In this document: positions 49,937 to 62,706 of the stretch, piece by piece | Numbering within the stretch: position 1 is the stretch's first letter | Layout: each line of letters opens with the position of its first letter | Source: Leucaena leucocephala | Lineage: Eukaryota > Streptophyta > Magnoliopsida > Fabales > Fabaceae | Direction of reading: 5' to 3' | DNA: 64,000 nucleotides | Assembly: GCA_037074615.1 (NCBI GenBank) | Contig: CM073560.1 | Coordinates: 5,401,501 to 5,465,500 of the forward strand | Translations under genes and position numbers: made by a program | The notes under the pieces: model-generated | Told to the model about the DNA's origin: nothing | Seen by the model: the letters and a program-made list of their open reading frames with translations, nothing else | Databases searched by the model: none

Positions 49937-51156
49937 TAAGGCTTGTTTGGTTCATAAAAAGATGTTTCATAGGCTAAAACGGAATGGATTAGAATAGAAT
50001 GATGACCACAATGAATAATTGTTTGATATATAGGATATAAACTAATGGAATGATATTTATTTTTCATAAAAAAAAAGGATAAAATTAAAGGTGGAATGAC
50101 CCTTTATCCCTAGCTACAAAATATTTTAAAAAAAATTGATAAAAAAAATTATATCAAAAAATAAGTAAAGAATCCAAATCTTTAAAAATAATATAATTTA
50201 TTATCGTGTATAATATATCTTTAATTCTTTACTTTGTAGCACTGCTAATTCCTCGAAGAATTAGGGTGGGGGCATAAAAGTCAAACCAAACATTGATGGT
50301 CTTGGAATTGGAAAAACCATCTCTTCTCTTTAGGTTGTTTGGAGTGGAAGTAAAAACAATCCTTTGGTCCTATATGGTTAGTTGAAAAATCAGCATTTTC
50401 CATGGGAATGGAAATGGAAACCTCATTTCCTATCATTTGATTGGCATGAAAATGGTTTCTTGAGAATCCACTTTCCACCAAAGCTCTGGACATTTATTTT
50501 CCCAACCAAAAACTACGGAGAAAATTATTTTCCTTTGAAAAAGATTATCATCCCCACTTTGTCCCTACCAAGGGCCTTCTTCGTCCTCCTCCACTACCCT
50601 CCGTGGTCCTTCCTCCTCGATGGCAACCCTCCAGCGGTGGTGTGGTTTGGAGGTACGATGAGCGTTGAGAGAATTGATGTTACTTATCTGCGTTGTTGCT
50701 TGTTGTAGATTATACCATCCTAATTTTTATTTTTAAAATTTAATTAACATGATGAGGTGATTTATTAAACATATTGAGGTTTTTAGAGTAGACCAAATAC
50801 ATGTTACAATTCTCCCCCTTTTAAACATCAAATTATTTAATAAATCATCTAATCATCTTACTTAATCATATGAATAAAATTTTTTGGCCGAAAAAACATG
50901 GACAGTGAGTTGATGTTGGTGGTGAAGTGGGGGAAGCTTAGGCATTGGTTGTGGCTGTTAAGGTTGTCGTCACTAGGGGTGGATTTTTTTTTTACCAAGG
51001 ACAATTTAGTCTTTTAATATTATGAATATACTTCTAAGATAAAAATTACACATCAATGATTCAATGCCATGTCCATACCAAACATATCTTTTAAACCCAA
51101 TTTATTTACTATTGTCATTTTTATCAAAATGCTCCCCATAACCAAATGGGGCCTTA
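49937..51156. mobile_element. Candidate 1.2 kb TIR element with a GC-richer insert
   Basis: The left edge TAAGGCTTGTTTGGTTCAT resembles the reverse complement of the right edge, TAAGGCCCCATTTGGTTATGG. The inside includes a balanced-composition segment (50280-50710) with a 108-codon open frame that contains no domain I know, and CATGTTACAATTCTCCCCC near 50800. No matching target duplication found, so the boundaries are tentative. Confidence 0.35.
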
Positions 51157-51351
51157 GGTTTTTGCAAGTGTAATATAGAATCATATTTTAAGAAAAATTT
51201 AAAAACAATGGACCAGTTTAGGCTAATTAGATGGGATGGTTAGCCCAACACTTTCTTTGACATTGAGGCCTGATTTATGTCAATCAAGTTAAATCAGAGT
51301 TAAGCTTCCTGTAAAATATCCTCAGTATGTGCAATTAATAGCATTACGTTT

Positions 51352-51618
51352 AACCTATCCTCTAGGTTTAACTGATAAAAAGATGAGACATACGATTATT
51401 TAGAATATATTTAAATCTTAAAGAGTATTATTTTGTTATAGTTCTAGTTGTGACGCTTGGGGAGGCATCCTAGATCCTGGGTACCTAGATTTACGCTTGA
51501 GGGTAATAGACGGCTTGCCTTACTCGACATTAGTATCGCTTAGGAGGAAGGGAGATTTCGTCCTACCTTTAGATTGTGCTTGAGCCCAACCCTTTTTAAA
51601 AAAAAATTATACAAAAAA
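51352..51618 (+). mobile_element. SINE family B, copy 2 (complete, plus strand)
   Basis: The head has GTTTAACTGATAAAAAGATGAG (A-box-like), followed by TATATTTAAATCT (worn B-box) and the body GCTTGGGGAGGCATCCTAG, CGCTTGAGGGTAATAGACGG and GGAGGAAGGGAGATTTC. It ends in an A-run. Target duplications AATAGCATTACGTTT (51337-51351) and AATAGCATTCGTTT (51619-51632) differ by one base indel. Confidence 0.8.
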
Positions 51619-51820
51619 AATAGCATTCGTTTGAGAAAATAATTATAAATTTGTAAGACTTTAGAATTAAAATAAATTATGTAACTAGTTCATATATTTA
51701 ATATATATTAAAGTTTTTAATTTCTAAATGATGCAACAAATTTTTTTTTTTAAAAAAACATTTCCAATCACTTTTTAGTAAATACATTTTGGTCAATTAA
51801 TATTAGATTGTGGTATATAA

Positions 51821-52358
51821 GGCCTATTTAGATAAAAGTTTAAAAAATAGCTTATGAAAAGAAGGGGCTTTTGAATAACTTTTAGAAAAAGGTTTTTGGA
51901 GAAGAGTTTATAGAAAAAAGTGGTTCTAAATAAATGAGTGTTTAGATAATTATTACTAAAAAAATTTTTGTAATTGAAAAATTATTAGAAATGATATAAT
52001 TTTATTAAAAATAAGAGAGAGAAATAGGAGAGTAGAGAAGAGTGAAGGTGGAAAAGAGAGAAGAGAGAGAAGTGAGGAGTGAGGGTAGAGAAGTGAGGAG
52101 TGAGAGGAGAGAAAATAGAGAGAAGAGAAAAGAGAGAAGAGATATTGTATAAAAAATAATAATAGTAAAATAATATTTATATAGTTTATAAACTCTTTTA
52201 CTGTTCTAGAAGTTAGTCTCGATAGTTTATTCAAAACTTTAATTTTAAACTATAGTTTAGTTTAAAAGCTATATAACTTTTTATTTTAAAATTTTTCTAA
52301 GTTAAAATTTGGGTCAAAAACTTTTTAAAATCTCAATTTTAAAATTTATAAAATACAC
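51821..52358 (+). mobile_element. MITE-like element M1, copy 4
   Basis: The left end GGCCTATTTAGATAAAAG leads into AAAAAATAGCTTATGAAAAG as in the other copies. The core is a long GA-rich run (about 52010-52140). The right half has CTCTTTTACTGTTCTAGAAG and AACTATAGTTTAGTTT. Confidence 0.65.
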
Positions 52359-52359
52359 A

Positions 52360-53360
52360 TATAAATTGGATCATATGACCATTTGATTCTAACGATTTAG
52401 AGGGGAGGGAAAGGGGAAAAGCTTTTTATAAGTTAGATTTAAAAAATATTAGAGAATTGGGGTTATAAAATTTTAATAAAATAAATATAAAATAAAAAAT
52501 TAAAAAAAATTAATTAAAAAATTTTAACCCCACTTCTCCTATTTTGTTAAATCCAACTCACAACCAAAAATTTCTTTCCTCCATTTCCTTCTAAATCCTT
52601 CCTACTAAATAGTCTTTAAATGACAATTATTTTTTATAAATTAAATTTAAACTCTAAACTAGTTAAATAATTAGATTTAATTTTAAATATAAATATTTAA
52701 AAAATAATATTAATATTTAAATTATAATTTTTTTTAGTATTTAATATAATAGCGGTTAGATAATTAGATTTAATTTTAAATATAAAATTTTAATTTATTT
52801 ATTTTTTTAAAATTAATTTACTAATTTATAAACTTTTATATTGAATCTTGTGCCTTTATCGTGTGGATAAGTTGATGTCAATCGATGGTACGAAAACACT
52901 TCCTGACGTCGAATTCCAAAATCTAGCGCCCTAACTATAGCTAGCTGTAAGGGATAACAAACCATATAACCTCAGAAAGAAAAATAGACCAATCTCTTCC
53001 CCCATACCATAGCCAGAAGGGATAGCGTATCCATAGAAGACAGAATAAGGGCTCTTACCTTTAATTTAGTATGGAGGATCTTAGCCGATTTTAGGTTGAC
53101 CATCTCTCTGGCTCACGAATATGTGAAGAGAGAGTTTCGATGGAGTAACTATGAATGTTAAGGGTTGAATAAAATTTGAGAGTATTTTAAGGAAATATAA
53201 TCATATTAATTATAATTTTTTAATATATCTAAATTAATTAAATAATTTTTATATTATTTTTTAATATATCTAAATTAATTAAATAATTTTTATATTAAAA
53301 AATTAGATAGGGTATTTATTATAAAATTAAGTTGGTGTGGAGGGAGAGTGGGGAGTAGGA
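52360..53360. other. Spacer upstream of the ERF gene
   Basis: AT-rich to 52840. Then about 300 bases (52840-53160) are of balanced composition and look like an inserted or unrelated piece with no recognised coding. A 41-bp tandem duplication (TTTTTTAATATATCTAAATT type) lies at about 53215-53297. Confidence 0.4.
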
Positions 53361-53539
53361 AATGTGCATGTATGGGGGAAGTATGTGTGGAGTGGAATGG
53401 AATGGGAGGGAAGGGCTTTCAATGAAGAACCACTCGTGTGGGGGACACTTGAGAAATAAGACACCCCACGTTTCATTCACTCTTCTCCCTCCTCTGCCTA
53501 CTAAAATCCCACCATCCTCCTTTCTGCATTCCCCTCATT

Positions 53540-53694
53540 GCCCTCTCTCTCCTCTCTCTCTTTCTCTCTGTTTTCCACACCCTTCTTCTAAAGCAAACTC
53601 TTCAAGCCCTTCTTCACCAAACCATCTAGAATCTTCTCCTACACCAAAACAGAGCAGCTCTGTTTTTCTGGTTCTGAGCTTTTTTCTACTACTA
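53540..53694 (+). promoter_or_regulatory. CT-rich leader of the ERF gene
   Basis: CT-rich tracts (CTCTCTCTCCTCTCTCTC) 125-155 nt before the ATG are typical of plant 5' leaders. The main frame stays open upstream to 53362 with in-frame ATGs at 53362, 53368, 53383 and 53422. Confidence 0.45.
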
Positions 53695-54417
53695 ATGGCT
53701 GAGCCACTTAGCTCAGAGGCTGACACGTCGCCTTCATCGTCTCCTTTGTCACACTCATCATTACCCAACTCTTGTTTTTCTTCTTCGTCTACGTCATCAT
53801 ATTCGTCGTCTTCTTCTAAGAAGCTCAAGCGAGCCAGAGAAGATAGTAATAATAATGACAGCGAGCACCCTGTTTACAGAGGAGTCCGAATGCGAACGTG
53901 GGGCAAATGGGTCTCCGAAATCCGCGAACCCAGAAAGAAAAATCGGATCTGGCTCGGAACTTTCGCCAACGCCGAGATGGCCGCTCGTGCCCATGACGTC
54001 GCCGCCCTCAGCATTAAAGGAAGCTGCGCCATACTCAACTTCCCTGAGCTCGCCGCTTCCCTGCCCCGACCCGCCTCAAAATCGCCCAGAGATGTTCAAG
54101 CCGCCGCCGCCAAAGCTGCTTCCATGGAGATACTCAACATCAATCCCACCTCCACAACCTCGTCGTCGTCCTCCCCTCTGTCTTCCTCGTCCGGCGATGT
54201 TTCCACCCCAGAGGAACTAGGCGAGATAGTGGAGCTCCCATCACTGGGTACCAGCTTCCAAGAACCCGACCCGAATAATGATTTCGTGTTTTTCGATCCG
54301 GTAGATGGGTGGTCCTATCCTCACCCTTGGTATCATGGTGGGTATTTCACCAAATCAATGCAAGAAGAAGAAACAGAGGGTTTGATTCTTTGTGGCTTTG
54401 ATGGCTCATTGTGGTAA
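53695..54417 (+). CDS. AP2/ERF transcription factor, DREB subgroup A-4 (TINY/ERF034-like)
   Basis: A nuclear DNA-binding factor expected to bind DRE/CRT- or GCC-type elements in stress and growth responses. Intronless, 240 aa from ATG 53695. The order is a Ser-rich N terminus (residues 6-41), a basic KKLKRAR stretch at 42-48 (likely NLS), then one AP2 domain at about 60-117 (VYRGVRMRTWGKWVSEIREP, KKNRIWLGTF, MAARAHDVAALSIKG, AILNFPELA). The V in WGKWVSEIRE and the sequence LPRPASKSPRDVQAAAAKAA after the domain are those of the A-4 DREB group rather than true ERFs. The C terminus is acidic (EEETEGL) and ends FDGSLW, a likely activation region. The closest known relatives are ERF034/ERF035 and TINY; which one cannot be decided by eye. 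Translation from ATG 53422 would add 91 residues, thought to be leader. Confidence 0.92.
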   Translation: MAEPLSSEADTSPSSSPLSHSSLPNSCFSSSSTSSYSSSSSKKLKRAREDSNNNDSEHPVYRGVRMRTWGKWVSEIREPRKKNRIWLGTFANAEMAARAHDVAALSIKGSCAILNFPELAASLPRPASKSPRDVQAAAAKAASMEILNINPTSTTSSSSSPLSSSSGDVSTPEELGEIVELPSLGTSFQEPDPNNDFVFFDPVDGWSYPHPWYHGGYFTKSMQEEETEGLILCGFDGSLW

Positions 54418-54419
54418 CA

Positions 54420-55860
54420 TTAGAGAAGAAATCAGTCAAAGAGTGTTTGTTTGCTTTTTTCTCTCTCTCTTCATCGTCTTCTTCTTCCCCTCTCTCTCTC
54501 TCTCATTCTTTTCTGAGTTATAATTCTGAGCCCTTTTTCAATTTTCCTTTGAAGGGCCAAATACGTTTCTTGTCTCTCAAGTTCCTACTACTTCTTCTTT
54601 CTTCTTTTTTCTACCACTTTTACTTTAATGGTCATCATGTGATTTGGATCTATGAAAATTGAATTTGCAGAGCTTAGTTTGATGAGTTTGCTACACTGGA
54701 AATGATCAGAAATGGTGAAAAGAAGCATAATATATTATTATTATTACAAGTTTTCTCTTCAAGATGTAATTTTGTTTCTACTTTATGATGGCAAGAATAA
54801 AGGGTTAAAGCTAGATTCTTGTATTACCATTTTACAGCTCATATATTTTGTGTTTGATGGGTCCATAAGAATTTTGATCAACAGCATGGTACCAAAAAAA
54901 TTCCCATTCTTTATCACAAGCCACAAGGGTTTGGTGAATTCAGTGTTATTATTGCATTGTATATGTTGCAGCTCTTGAAGTAAAGTTAGAAGCTTTTGGA
55001 TATGGAGAATTGACCATAGTGAGCTAAAATGCAGCTGGTTAGCTTCGCTATAAGGCCCTTTTGACAAGATCTCTGTTTTTTGTTTTTTTGAAGTGGAAAT
55101 GGGAAATTACATGTTTGGCTATATGTGCAAACGGGGACAATCTAAAATTTGTTAAATAAAATTATGAATTTTAAATATAGAAAAAAAAAGCTATAAGTAT
55201 CACCAAAAAAAAAAAAAAAGCTATACTAAAAGAGTATTTTTTTCATTTGGGATATAAGCATGTTTGACTTCCAATTAATTGGTTGTGCCTAATGTTACTA
55301 AATTAATATTTCTCTAATTTTTAATATAATATTTAATTAAGATTTAATATTTTAAAATATAAAATATATTTTTAATATTTATTTTTTTAAATTATTTAAT
55401 ATTTTATTAATAATAATTAAATAAAAATAGAGAGAGAAAAATAAAAAAAATAATTAAAATATTTTATAAAAAATATATTATATTAATTAATTTTTTAAAT
55501 TTAATTAAATTAATTAAATATATTTTATATTAAAGATATAAGGACTAAATATATATGAGGAAAAAAAATATTAGTGAAAATTTTATTTCCTTTTAAAATA
55601 AGATTTTAGGCAAGAGTTTTATTGATAAAAGTAATTAAAAATAATTTTTAAAATAATTAATTTAATTAATTTTTAATAATTAAAAATTAATTATTTAATT
55701 TTTATATTTAATATCAAAATGTTAAATACATTTGAGCCCCAAATTGATTATCATAACCAAATAAAAGGTACTTTTTAACTATTGTTATTTAAAAGCAAAA
55801 CCGACCTATTGTCAAGTTGTCTTCTTGTGCCGACGTAAAGGTTTGGAAAAGGTCCAAACT

Positions 55861-55898
<38 letters not shown>

Positions 55899-57280
55899 TC
55901 TCTTACTTATATCATAAATAATCAAATAATTCATTTGCTAAAAAAATGTCTACAAAATTATAAATTAACCATAACGTTTGAGTCAAGTTTTTCTAATTAA
56001 ATAAATAAAAGACCATTAAGAGAAATATCATATTACTCTCACACTTTTTAAACATGATGAATAATATTTTTTTATTTTAAATATAAGATCCAAATAAAAA
56101 ATTTATTATTCTTCTAAATATAAAATTATAATCTTTTTTATATAATATTATTTTTTAAAAATATCATATTAATTATACATATTAAAGTAGCTCATAATTA
56201 AAGAATAGTTTGTATGATTAAAAATAGTAATTTAAAAAATTAAGATAAATTTATCATAAATAATTAATTCAACTAATTTTTTAATATTATTTATAAATTA
56301 ATTATTTAATTTTTATATTTAAAATATAATAAATAACAATTAATTCCTTCTAGATGGAGTGGGTGGGAGATGTATATGTTTATGACGTTGGCAACTTTGC
56401 ATTTTGATCCCGGCGTGTGGTGCTATATATGCAAGACATGTGTGCATGCATGGGCTCTCTAAAAAAAGATATATATATATATATATATATATATCACTGA
56501 ATACTATAGGCCTCTATTAGCCTTAGGTTGGTTTAAATTAGTGTGGTCAAATGGTAGAATCAAGCGAGAATGACACTTAAGTCTCAAGGGAACCTTTTTA
56601 TTCCAATAAAGTCCCAACAATTTTAAAAATGTAAAACAAGTCCCTTAAGTTTTTAACTGATCTTTTGATATATTGAAAAAGACCCAAATACCATTTCCAT
56701 GTCGCTTAAGATTATAGCAAGAGGTTGACCATTGATGATGAAGCAAATCTAGCATTCTAGTCGACAGACAAAAACGAATAGCAAGTGTTTTGGAAAATGA
56801 AGATCTGACAATGAATAAAAGATTAAATGATGAAATTTAATCATGGAAATTGTCTTTCATTTTTCCTTTTTTCGGATGCCCATTCCAACCAAAAGGGGCA
56901 TAATGTTTGATCCAATGAGATTTTGGTATAAGGGTATTTAAGTAATTTTCTTTTAGATAGGATCATCTTAAAACCCATGAAACTTTACTGGTATTTAGGA
57001 ATATGTTGAGACATATTTTGGATTAAATGGGTCCCTTGGGGACTTATTTGCCATTCTCGCTTTTAAGGCTGGCCATGAAATTATTATAAAAATAAATATA
57101 TTAAGTGGCACACAAATTAAGGCTCCGAAGCTTTGACTTGAAGCATGCAATAAGAAATGAGATGACACCTGCACTAGTTGAGATCTCACAAGTACTTCTT
57201 CTTTTTCTTTATTATTATTATTATTATTATTTTATTTTTTGGCTAACTCTCAAACTAATGTGTTTTTTAAATAACTATAA
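54420..57280. other. 3' flank of the ERF gene and AT-rich spacer
   Basis: The 3' UTR probably runs to about 54700-55000. Beyond that only AT-rich spacer is seen, with TA microsatellites at about 55867-55893 and 56469-56493 and a TTA run near 57211-57232. Small ORFs here have no recognisable content. Confidence 0.45.
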
Positions 57281-57298
57281 ACCTAATGAATCCAAACT

Positions 57299-57570
57299 TT
57301 TTTTTTTACAAAATCTTTTTAGAAAAAAGTTAAATTCAACTACGATTTAAAGACAGGGTGAAATCTTCCTTCTTCCTAGACGATAATAATATTGGGTAGG
57401 GCTAGCCGTCAATTACCCTCAAGCGTAAACCTAAACATTTATGAACTAAGATGCCTCCCCAAACGCTACGACTAAAACTACAATAAGGTGGTACTCCCCA
57501 GAGATCGAATATACTCTAAATAGTCGCATGTTTCATATTTTCACCAACTGAACTCATGAACAATAGGTAT
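57299..57570 (-). mobile_element. SINE family B, copy 1 (complete, minus strand)
   Basis: Perfect 13-bp target duplications ATGAATCCAAACT lie at 57286-57298 and 57571-57583. The poly(A) is the T-run at 57299-57307. On the minus strand the head reads GAGTTCAGTTGGTGAAAAT (A-box-like) and TATATTCGATCTCTGGGG (B-box), which marks a tRNA-derived pol III promoter, followed by the body with GTTTGGGGAGGCATC and GCTTGAGGGTAATTGACGG. Confidence 0.88.
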
Positions 57571-57879
57571 ATGAATCCAAACTATTGCCAGAGGAAAGTT
57601 CCCATTGTGTTATTGAAGGTGTAAGTAACTTCTTTAATGGTTGATGCTAAAAACCCTAATAGTAATTTTTTTTAAATAATATAAAATTTAGCAGAGTGGA
57701 ATTTTAGAGATAGATTACATCAAGATGAATCCCACAATTCAAATAGTATTTATAAAGACCCTCAAATTGACATCATATTTAAATTTAACTTCTTATGAGA
57801 TTGAAAAGGCATTCTTATAAACAACACAAGAAGCACATTTATCACATTGAGGTTATGTACATGAATTATATGCCATTTT

Positions 57880-58380
57880 ACTATACTCCTATAATATTAT
57901 TTATAAGTTACTTATAATATATTTTACTGAAAAAAAATATTAAGTCTCATTATCTTTGTCTTAAAATTTAATTTTTTTAACTTTACCCTTATTTAATACT
58001 CACTCAACTCCAATAGTATAAAGTCTGCATAATAATAAATTATGGGTAAAATAATATATTTATGTATAAAATTTAATAATATGATTTATAAATATAATAA
58101 AAAAATCTCTCTCTAACTTATGAGTAAATAAGACTAAAAGAGTATACTACTTGTATAAGGCACTTTTTAAAAAGAACGAGTAGTTCTTATTATGGTCATC
58201 CAATGGGATGTTAATTATATTTTTTCAATATGGCCTATGTTTAAAGTTTGATACAATATTTTTCACTTCTCAAGATATAATTCATAATTTTAATGAGGGT
58301 AAATTTAAAAAAAAATATTTTCAAACAAATTTAATGACTAGATGATCTCTCTTAAATTTTAATGAGATGATTCAAGGTAC
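57880..58380 (+). repeat. Dispersed copy of the 43 kb unclassified repeat
   Basis: Shares with 43440-43840 the order TATAAGTTACTTATAATATATTTTA, CTTAAAATTTAATTTTTT, AACTTTACCCTTATTTAATA, AAATTTAATAATATGATTTATAAAT, then TGTTTAAAGTTTGATACA. No ORF, no clear ends. Confidence 0.5.
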
Positions 58381-58399
58381 TTTATAATATAGATTAAAT

Positions 58400-61300
58400 A
58401 AATTAAATAATAAACTCTTTAGATATATCACTCTAGTTATATATAAATTCATTTTAAGTAATTCTTACATACTAAGAAATGTTTTATATAAATCCATCTT
58501 TAGTCATTTAATATATCTTATATTTATTTTTTTTAAATTTATTTTTATTTAAGAATAATTATTGCCCGATATTTTCTCTCACCACCTTTTCTCTTTCGAC
58601 CTATTTTTAATAGGTATAAAATTAAAAAACATTTATTAATACCGTTATAAATGAATTTACATTGAGGATCAAATTTGTCAACCAAAATGTACTTAGATAA
58701 GACCAGAGTGGTATTATTTAGCAATTAAATTCCTCAAGTACCCTTGTCGTCCCCTAATTTACTGACCCATTTATTTATTGACTTATCCGATTCTTAATCA
58801 CTTCATTCTCAAAGTATGTTTTGTGAAAAAAGTTGTAAGTTGTTTGTGCACTAAATAAGGGATAGGAAAGGGTGAAAGCTCACGAAGTCAGTGAGTTCAC
58901 ACCAACCTTAATTAATGGCATTGGAAGAAAAAGAGGGAGCTGAAGGAAGGAAGGTACCTACCATTCTCCACATTAAATGGTAATAACTGCTGGTCCTTTC
59001 CTTTGCTGCAATCATTATGAGAATGATTATTGTGAACAGGACGTGTGATCCCCAATCTTCAAATCCAAAGCTATGCATCTTGCACTTGTCAACCTTTTAA
59101 GGCCTTGCCAATATTTTCAATACTTGGTTGGATGTCAATCCAGAAATGATAGTGGATTTTGGTTGTCATGATTCAACCGGTTAGATTTAAAATATAACCG
59201 TTAATGTAATGATTGAATGAAATTTAATAGAAAATAATTATATGCATATAATATATATAAGAAATAAATATATACAAAGTCTAATTATCAACATTATAAT
59301 ATATAATGCTTTCAATGAAATTACATTACATGGTTACAAATAGTATAAGAATATATTGAATGTTTTGAGAGGGTCAATTGTTTTATTTTTAATAGTTTTA
59401 TTTTTAATTTTTTTCAATATTTTCCTCCGTTAAGCTCAAAATCTGTCCGTTTTCTAAAAATTGTTTTGGTTCCCATTTAATTTTGAGTTCCGATTCAACT
59501 ACTGTTTAACTTTGTTTTAACTTGTCTCACCTTAAACATGATTTTTTAATCTAAATTGAGCCATTAACGAGTCTGATTGACAGTTCAACCAATTAGCTTG
59601 TTAGATTAATTTGATTCTTTAATCATTACCATTTATAGTACTACTTTAAATAAATTGAACACCACATAGAATGTTGATTAAGCATTGCTCCATCCAATCC
59701 TTTTAATATCATTTTTTTTTAATTTTCTTATCTTTAATATAAAATTTACTCCTTCCCACCTTATTTATAAGGTACTTGAAGAATTTTTGTGATCATTTCT
59801 ATAAAGCACCATATTAATTATTAATTATAATTTTTTCATCTTATCCTTATTTAATTTTGGCATTGAAAAGCATGAAACTTTTTCAAAGATGTATTTAATA
59901 TGTGTAAAATAAAAAATTTATTTAATTTTTAGACAATTAATGATTTTTTTTTTATTTTTAATAAAAAATATTAAAAGTAACTTATAAATGAGATCAAATA
60001 GAATATAAAAAATTTATTAATCTTTAAAACATACTAGTCATACACCTAGATAAAATCTATTTCAAGTAATGAAACTGATAAATCTTCAAAATTCAATTTA
60101 CCTATACTTGAAAAAGATTACCTGAGAGATATGATCATATAACTCCTCCCCTTTAGGAAATGGTATAATTAAACCCAAGATCGATGAGTTTCAATGTCAT
60201 AGACTACGAAAAGTTTTGACTGCTTGAATTGAAACTCACTAATCCATAAGTTGCTTTTGTTATATTATATTATTTCTTTTCGTTTCCTAACCTCTAACTC
60301 AACATAACAAGGACGAAACCTAGTGGTGGGTGGACAACGATATTGCAACAATGAGCAACTTAATATTATTAACATTATTATTGATATTTTTATCTTTATC
60401 ATAACATCATCATCAATGATTGACGAGAAGCCATGACCCATTTCTTATCCCTGTTCAATTTACTATTGATTTTGTCACATACATGAATTCATTCATATAT
60501 ATATATATATATACATACATATGTATATATGTATGTATGTGTATTCAATTGAAATAGTATAAAGCTTCATGACCCATTTCATAGCTGTAAGATGTGAGGC
60601 AAACGGACCCCACTTGATATTCTCTCTCTAGCTAGGTCTTTCTTTAACTTCTTCATCAAAGTATATACTCTAGTTCCTTATTATTGTATCAAATCAAAAA
60701 ATAATATCAGGTATATGAGTACAGCAGAGCCATTAAATATTTACAATAAAATATCAACATTTTCAATAAATACCCTTTAAAACAATGTTGAATTTTTTTA
60801 GAACTGAGCTATTTACGGATGTGATGAAGTAGGTTTTATGCTTTTACAAACATATATTTTTTTTTGTTGGTACAAAACTTTACAATATTTTATATGTTAA
60901 GTAAAGCTTTACAATAACTGTCTTGTTGGTGAATTTTGACCCGTTTACATATATTTTATTGTGCTATCTTATTAAGAATTGCTATTATTCACATTGAAAG
61001 CTGCCTTTTATGAGCAGCAAAGGAATTACTTGGCAATTACAACTTATTTAAGAGGGATGCACGCATTACAAAAAATTCTCATTTACTAATTAGGATTTAT
61101 TTGCATGACTGCAGCATTACGCACCTTCCTATCACTTCACCAGGTTTTTCATTAATTAGATCTATTTTATATCTCATACTTTCAGATTAGTATACAAATT
61201 AAAAAAAAATAAGATTCATTATTTGATATTACAATTAATTTAAATGTTACTCATACAAATTAATTATTACTTAAGAAAGTTAGCTGGGATTTGAACTCCA

Positions 61301-62074
61301 TTCTAGTGCCTTTTAGCATCTAGGTGATCACCAAATGTCTTGAATATTATATACTAATATAAAGATAAAAATCTCAGGGTAACAAATCATTATATTTTTT
61401 TTTTGGTCAAAGATCAAATCATTATAGTGTTAATCAATGTTAATATCAATATAAAATATTTAACAAGTATTACTAGATGCAAAAGACAAATATTTCAGGG
61501 CATCAAATCATTAATGTCAATATCAATCAATGTATTAACATCAACAAAAAAATCAATAACAAAGATCACTAGTCATAAACTGCAAACAATACGACATTCT
61601 TTAAATTTCATGTAATACACAGAATGCTCACCTAATTATTGTAACATTGTCCCCATCTTACTTGGGTTCTTATTATTATATTTTAACATCGAGACAAAAT
61701 ACAATAGTGCAAATTGAGAAAAAACATCCCCCACTAATGTTTTTTTTTTTAAAAAGAAGCTAAATCAGAATACATTTTATGTGTACAAAATTTGCAAAAT
61801 TTTAGTATTTTCTGTACATAAAAATTTATTAGGCCCTTTTTAATTACTAATACAATTTTTAATGGGAGACTTTTCCCCAATTTTTCGATATAATATCTGT
61901 GTTTAATTTCCTAAATTAAGGTCTAGCTAAGCTAAGGGACTATATAGATGATGAAGAGATTTTGATGGACTAAGATATACTGATATTTTGCCAGGAATCT
62001 AAAATATCACATGCTTGAGCAGAGCGTTGCATGCGCTACAAAAGACCCAAGTCTTGTGGTTTTGCCTTAGTTTG

Positions 62075-62107
<33 letters not shown>

Positions 62108-62500
62108 CACCATCAGATGCAACAGAGACAACAGTCTAGCGGAGATTAATTACTAAGATCTTAGATGGCCTTTCTATTTCTTAACATCAGGTTCCTTCAT
62201 ATTTAATAAATCTCCACACAGAATCTGCAAGAGTGTTTGATTCCAATAACTCCATAAAATAATAACAAGTAAGTAAAACATACAGCCGAAGGAAGAGAAA
62301 CTTTTCTCCTCCTTGCATTATTTTATTTCACAGATTTTATTTCCCTGGATCTGATTCTAATTGATTTGCAGTAGTCTCATAATGACTTAACTAAACTAAG
62401 AGGGAGTTATTATGGCAAGAAGTTTACAATATGTCTGAAATGCTTCGGAGGCTAGCTACTTCTAGAAATCAGAGGTAGGAAAGAAAGTTGTCATACACAC
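58400..62500. other. Gene-free spacer
   Basis: No coding region is supported. The stretch 58850-59110 is of more balanced composition. TA microsatellites lie near 60496-60515 and 62078-62103. Confidence 0.4.
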
Positions 62501-62511
62501 TATAATAGAGC

Positions 62512-62706
62512 ATGGGAATAAGATATTTCAAAGGCAAATTATTTTTTATATATATGTGTGTATTAATATTATTCTATTGCTCTAATGCACCTGAATCATA
62601 TCACTCCGTAAAGACAAGTCTTGTATTTGCAACAACTGAATCCGTTCTGGCCCCTCCTATATCAGAAAAGACAACGGAGAAAACAAAGATATCTCTGGAT
62701 CATTAA
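62512..62706 (+). CDS. Doubtful small ORF with a signal-peptide-like start
   Basis: 64 codons with an N-terminal hydrophobic segment (FFIYMCVLILFYCSNA) that would pass as a signal peptide, then a Ser/Thr/Lys-rich tail ending KTKISLDH. No cysteine pattern and no known peptide-hormone box (CLE, CEP, PIP, IDA) at the C terminus. It could be a secreted-peptide precursor or chance. It is listed only because it is the one ORF in this 9 kb spacer with protein-like organisation and more balanced codon content. Confidence 0.2.
   Translation: MGIRYFKGKLFFIYMCVLILFYCSNAPESYHSVKTSLVFATTESVLAPPISEKTTEKTKISLDH

Noticed and set aside
58868..58905. Hairpin near GGTGAAAGCTCAC as a microRNA precursor
   Set aside because: The stem is only two blocks of 5 bp with a bulge, far too short for a plant pre-miRNA.
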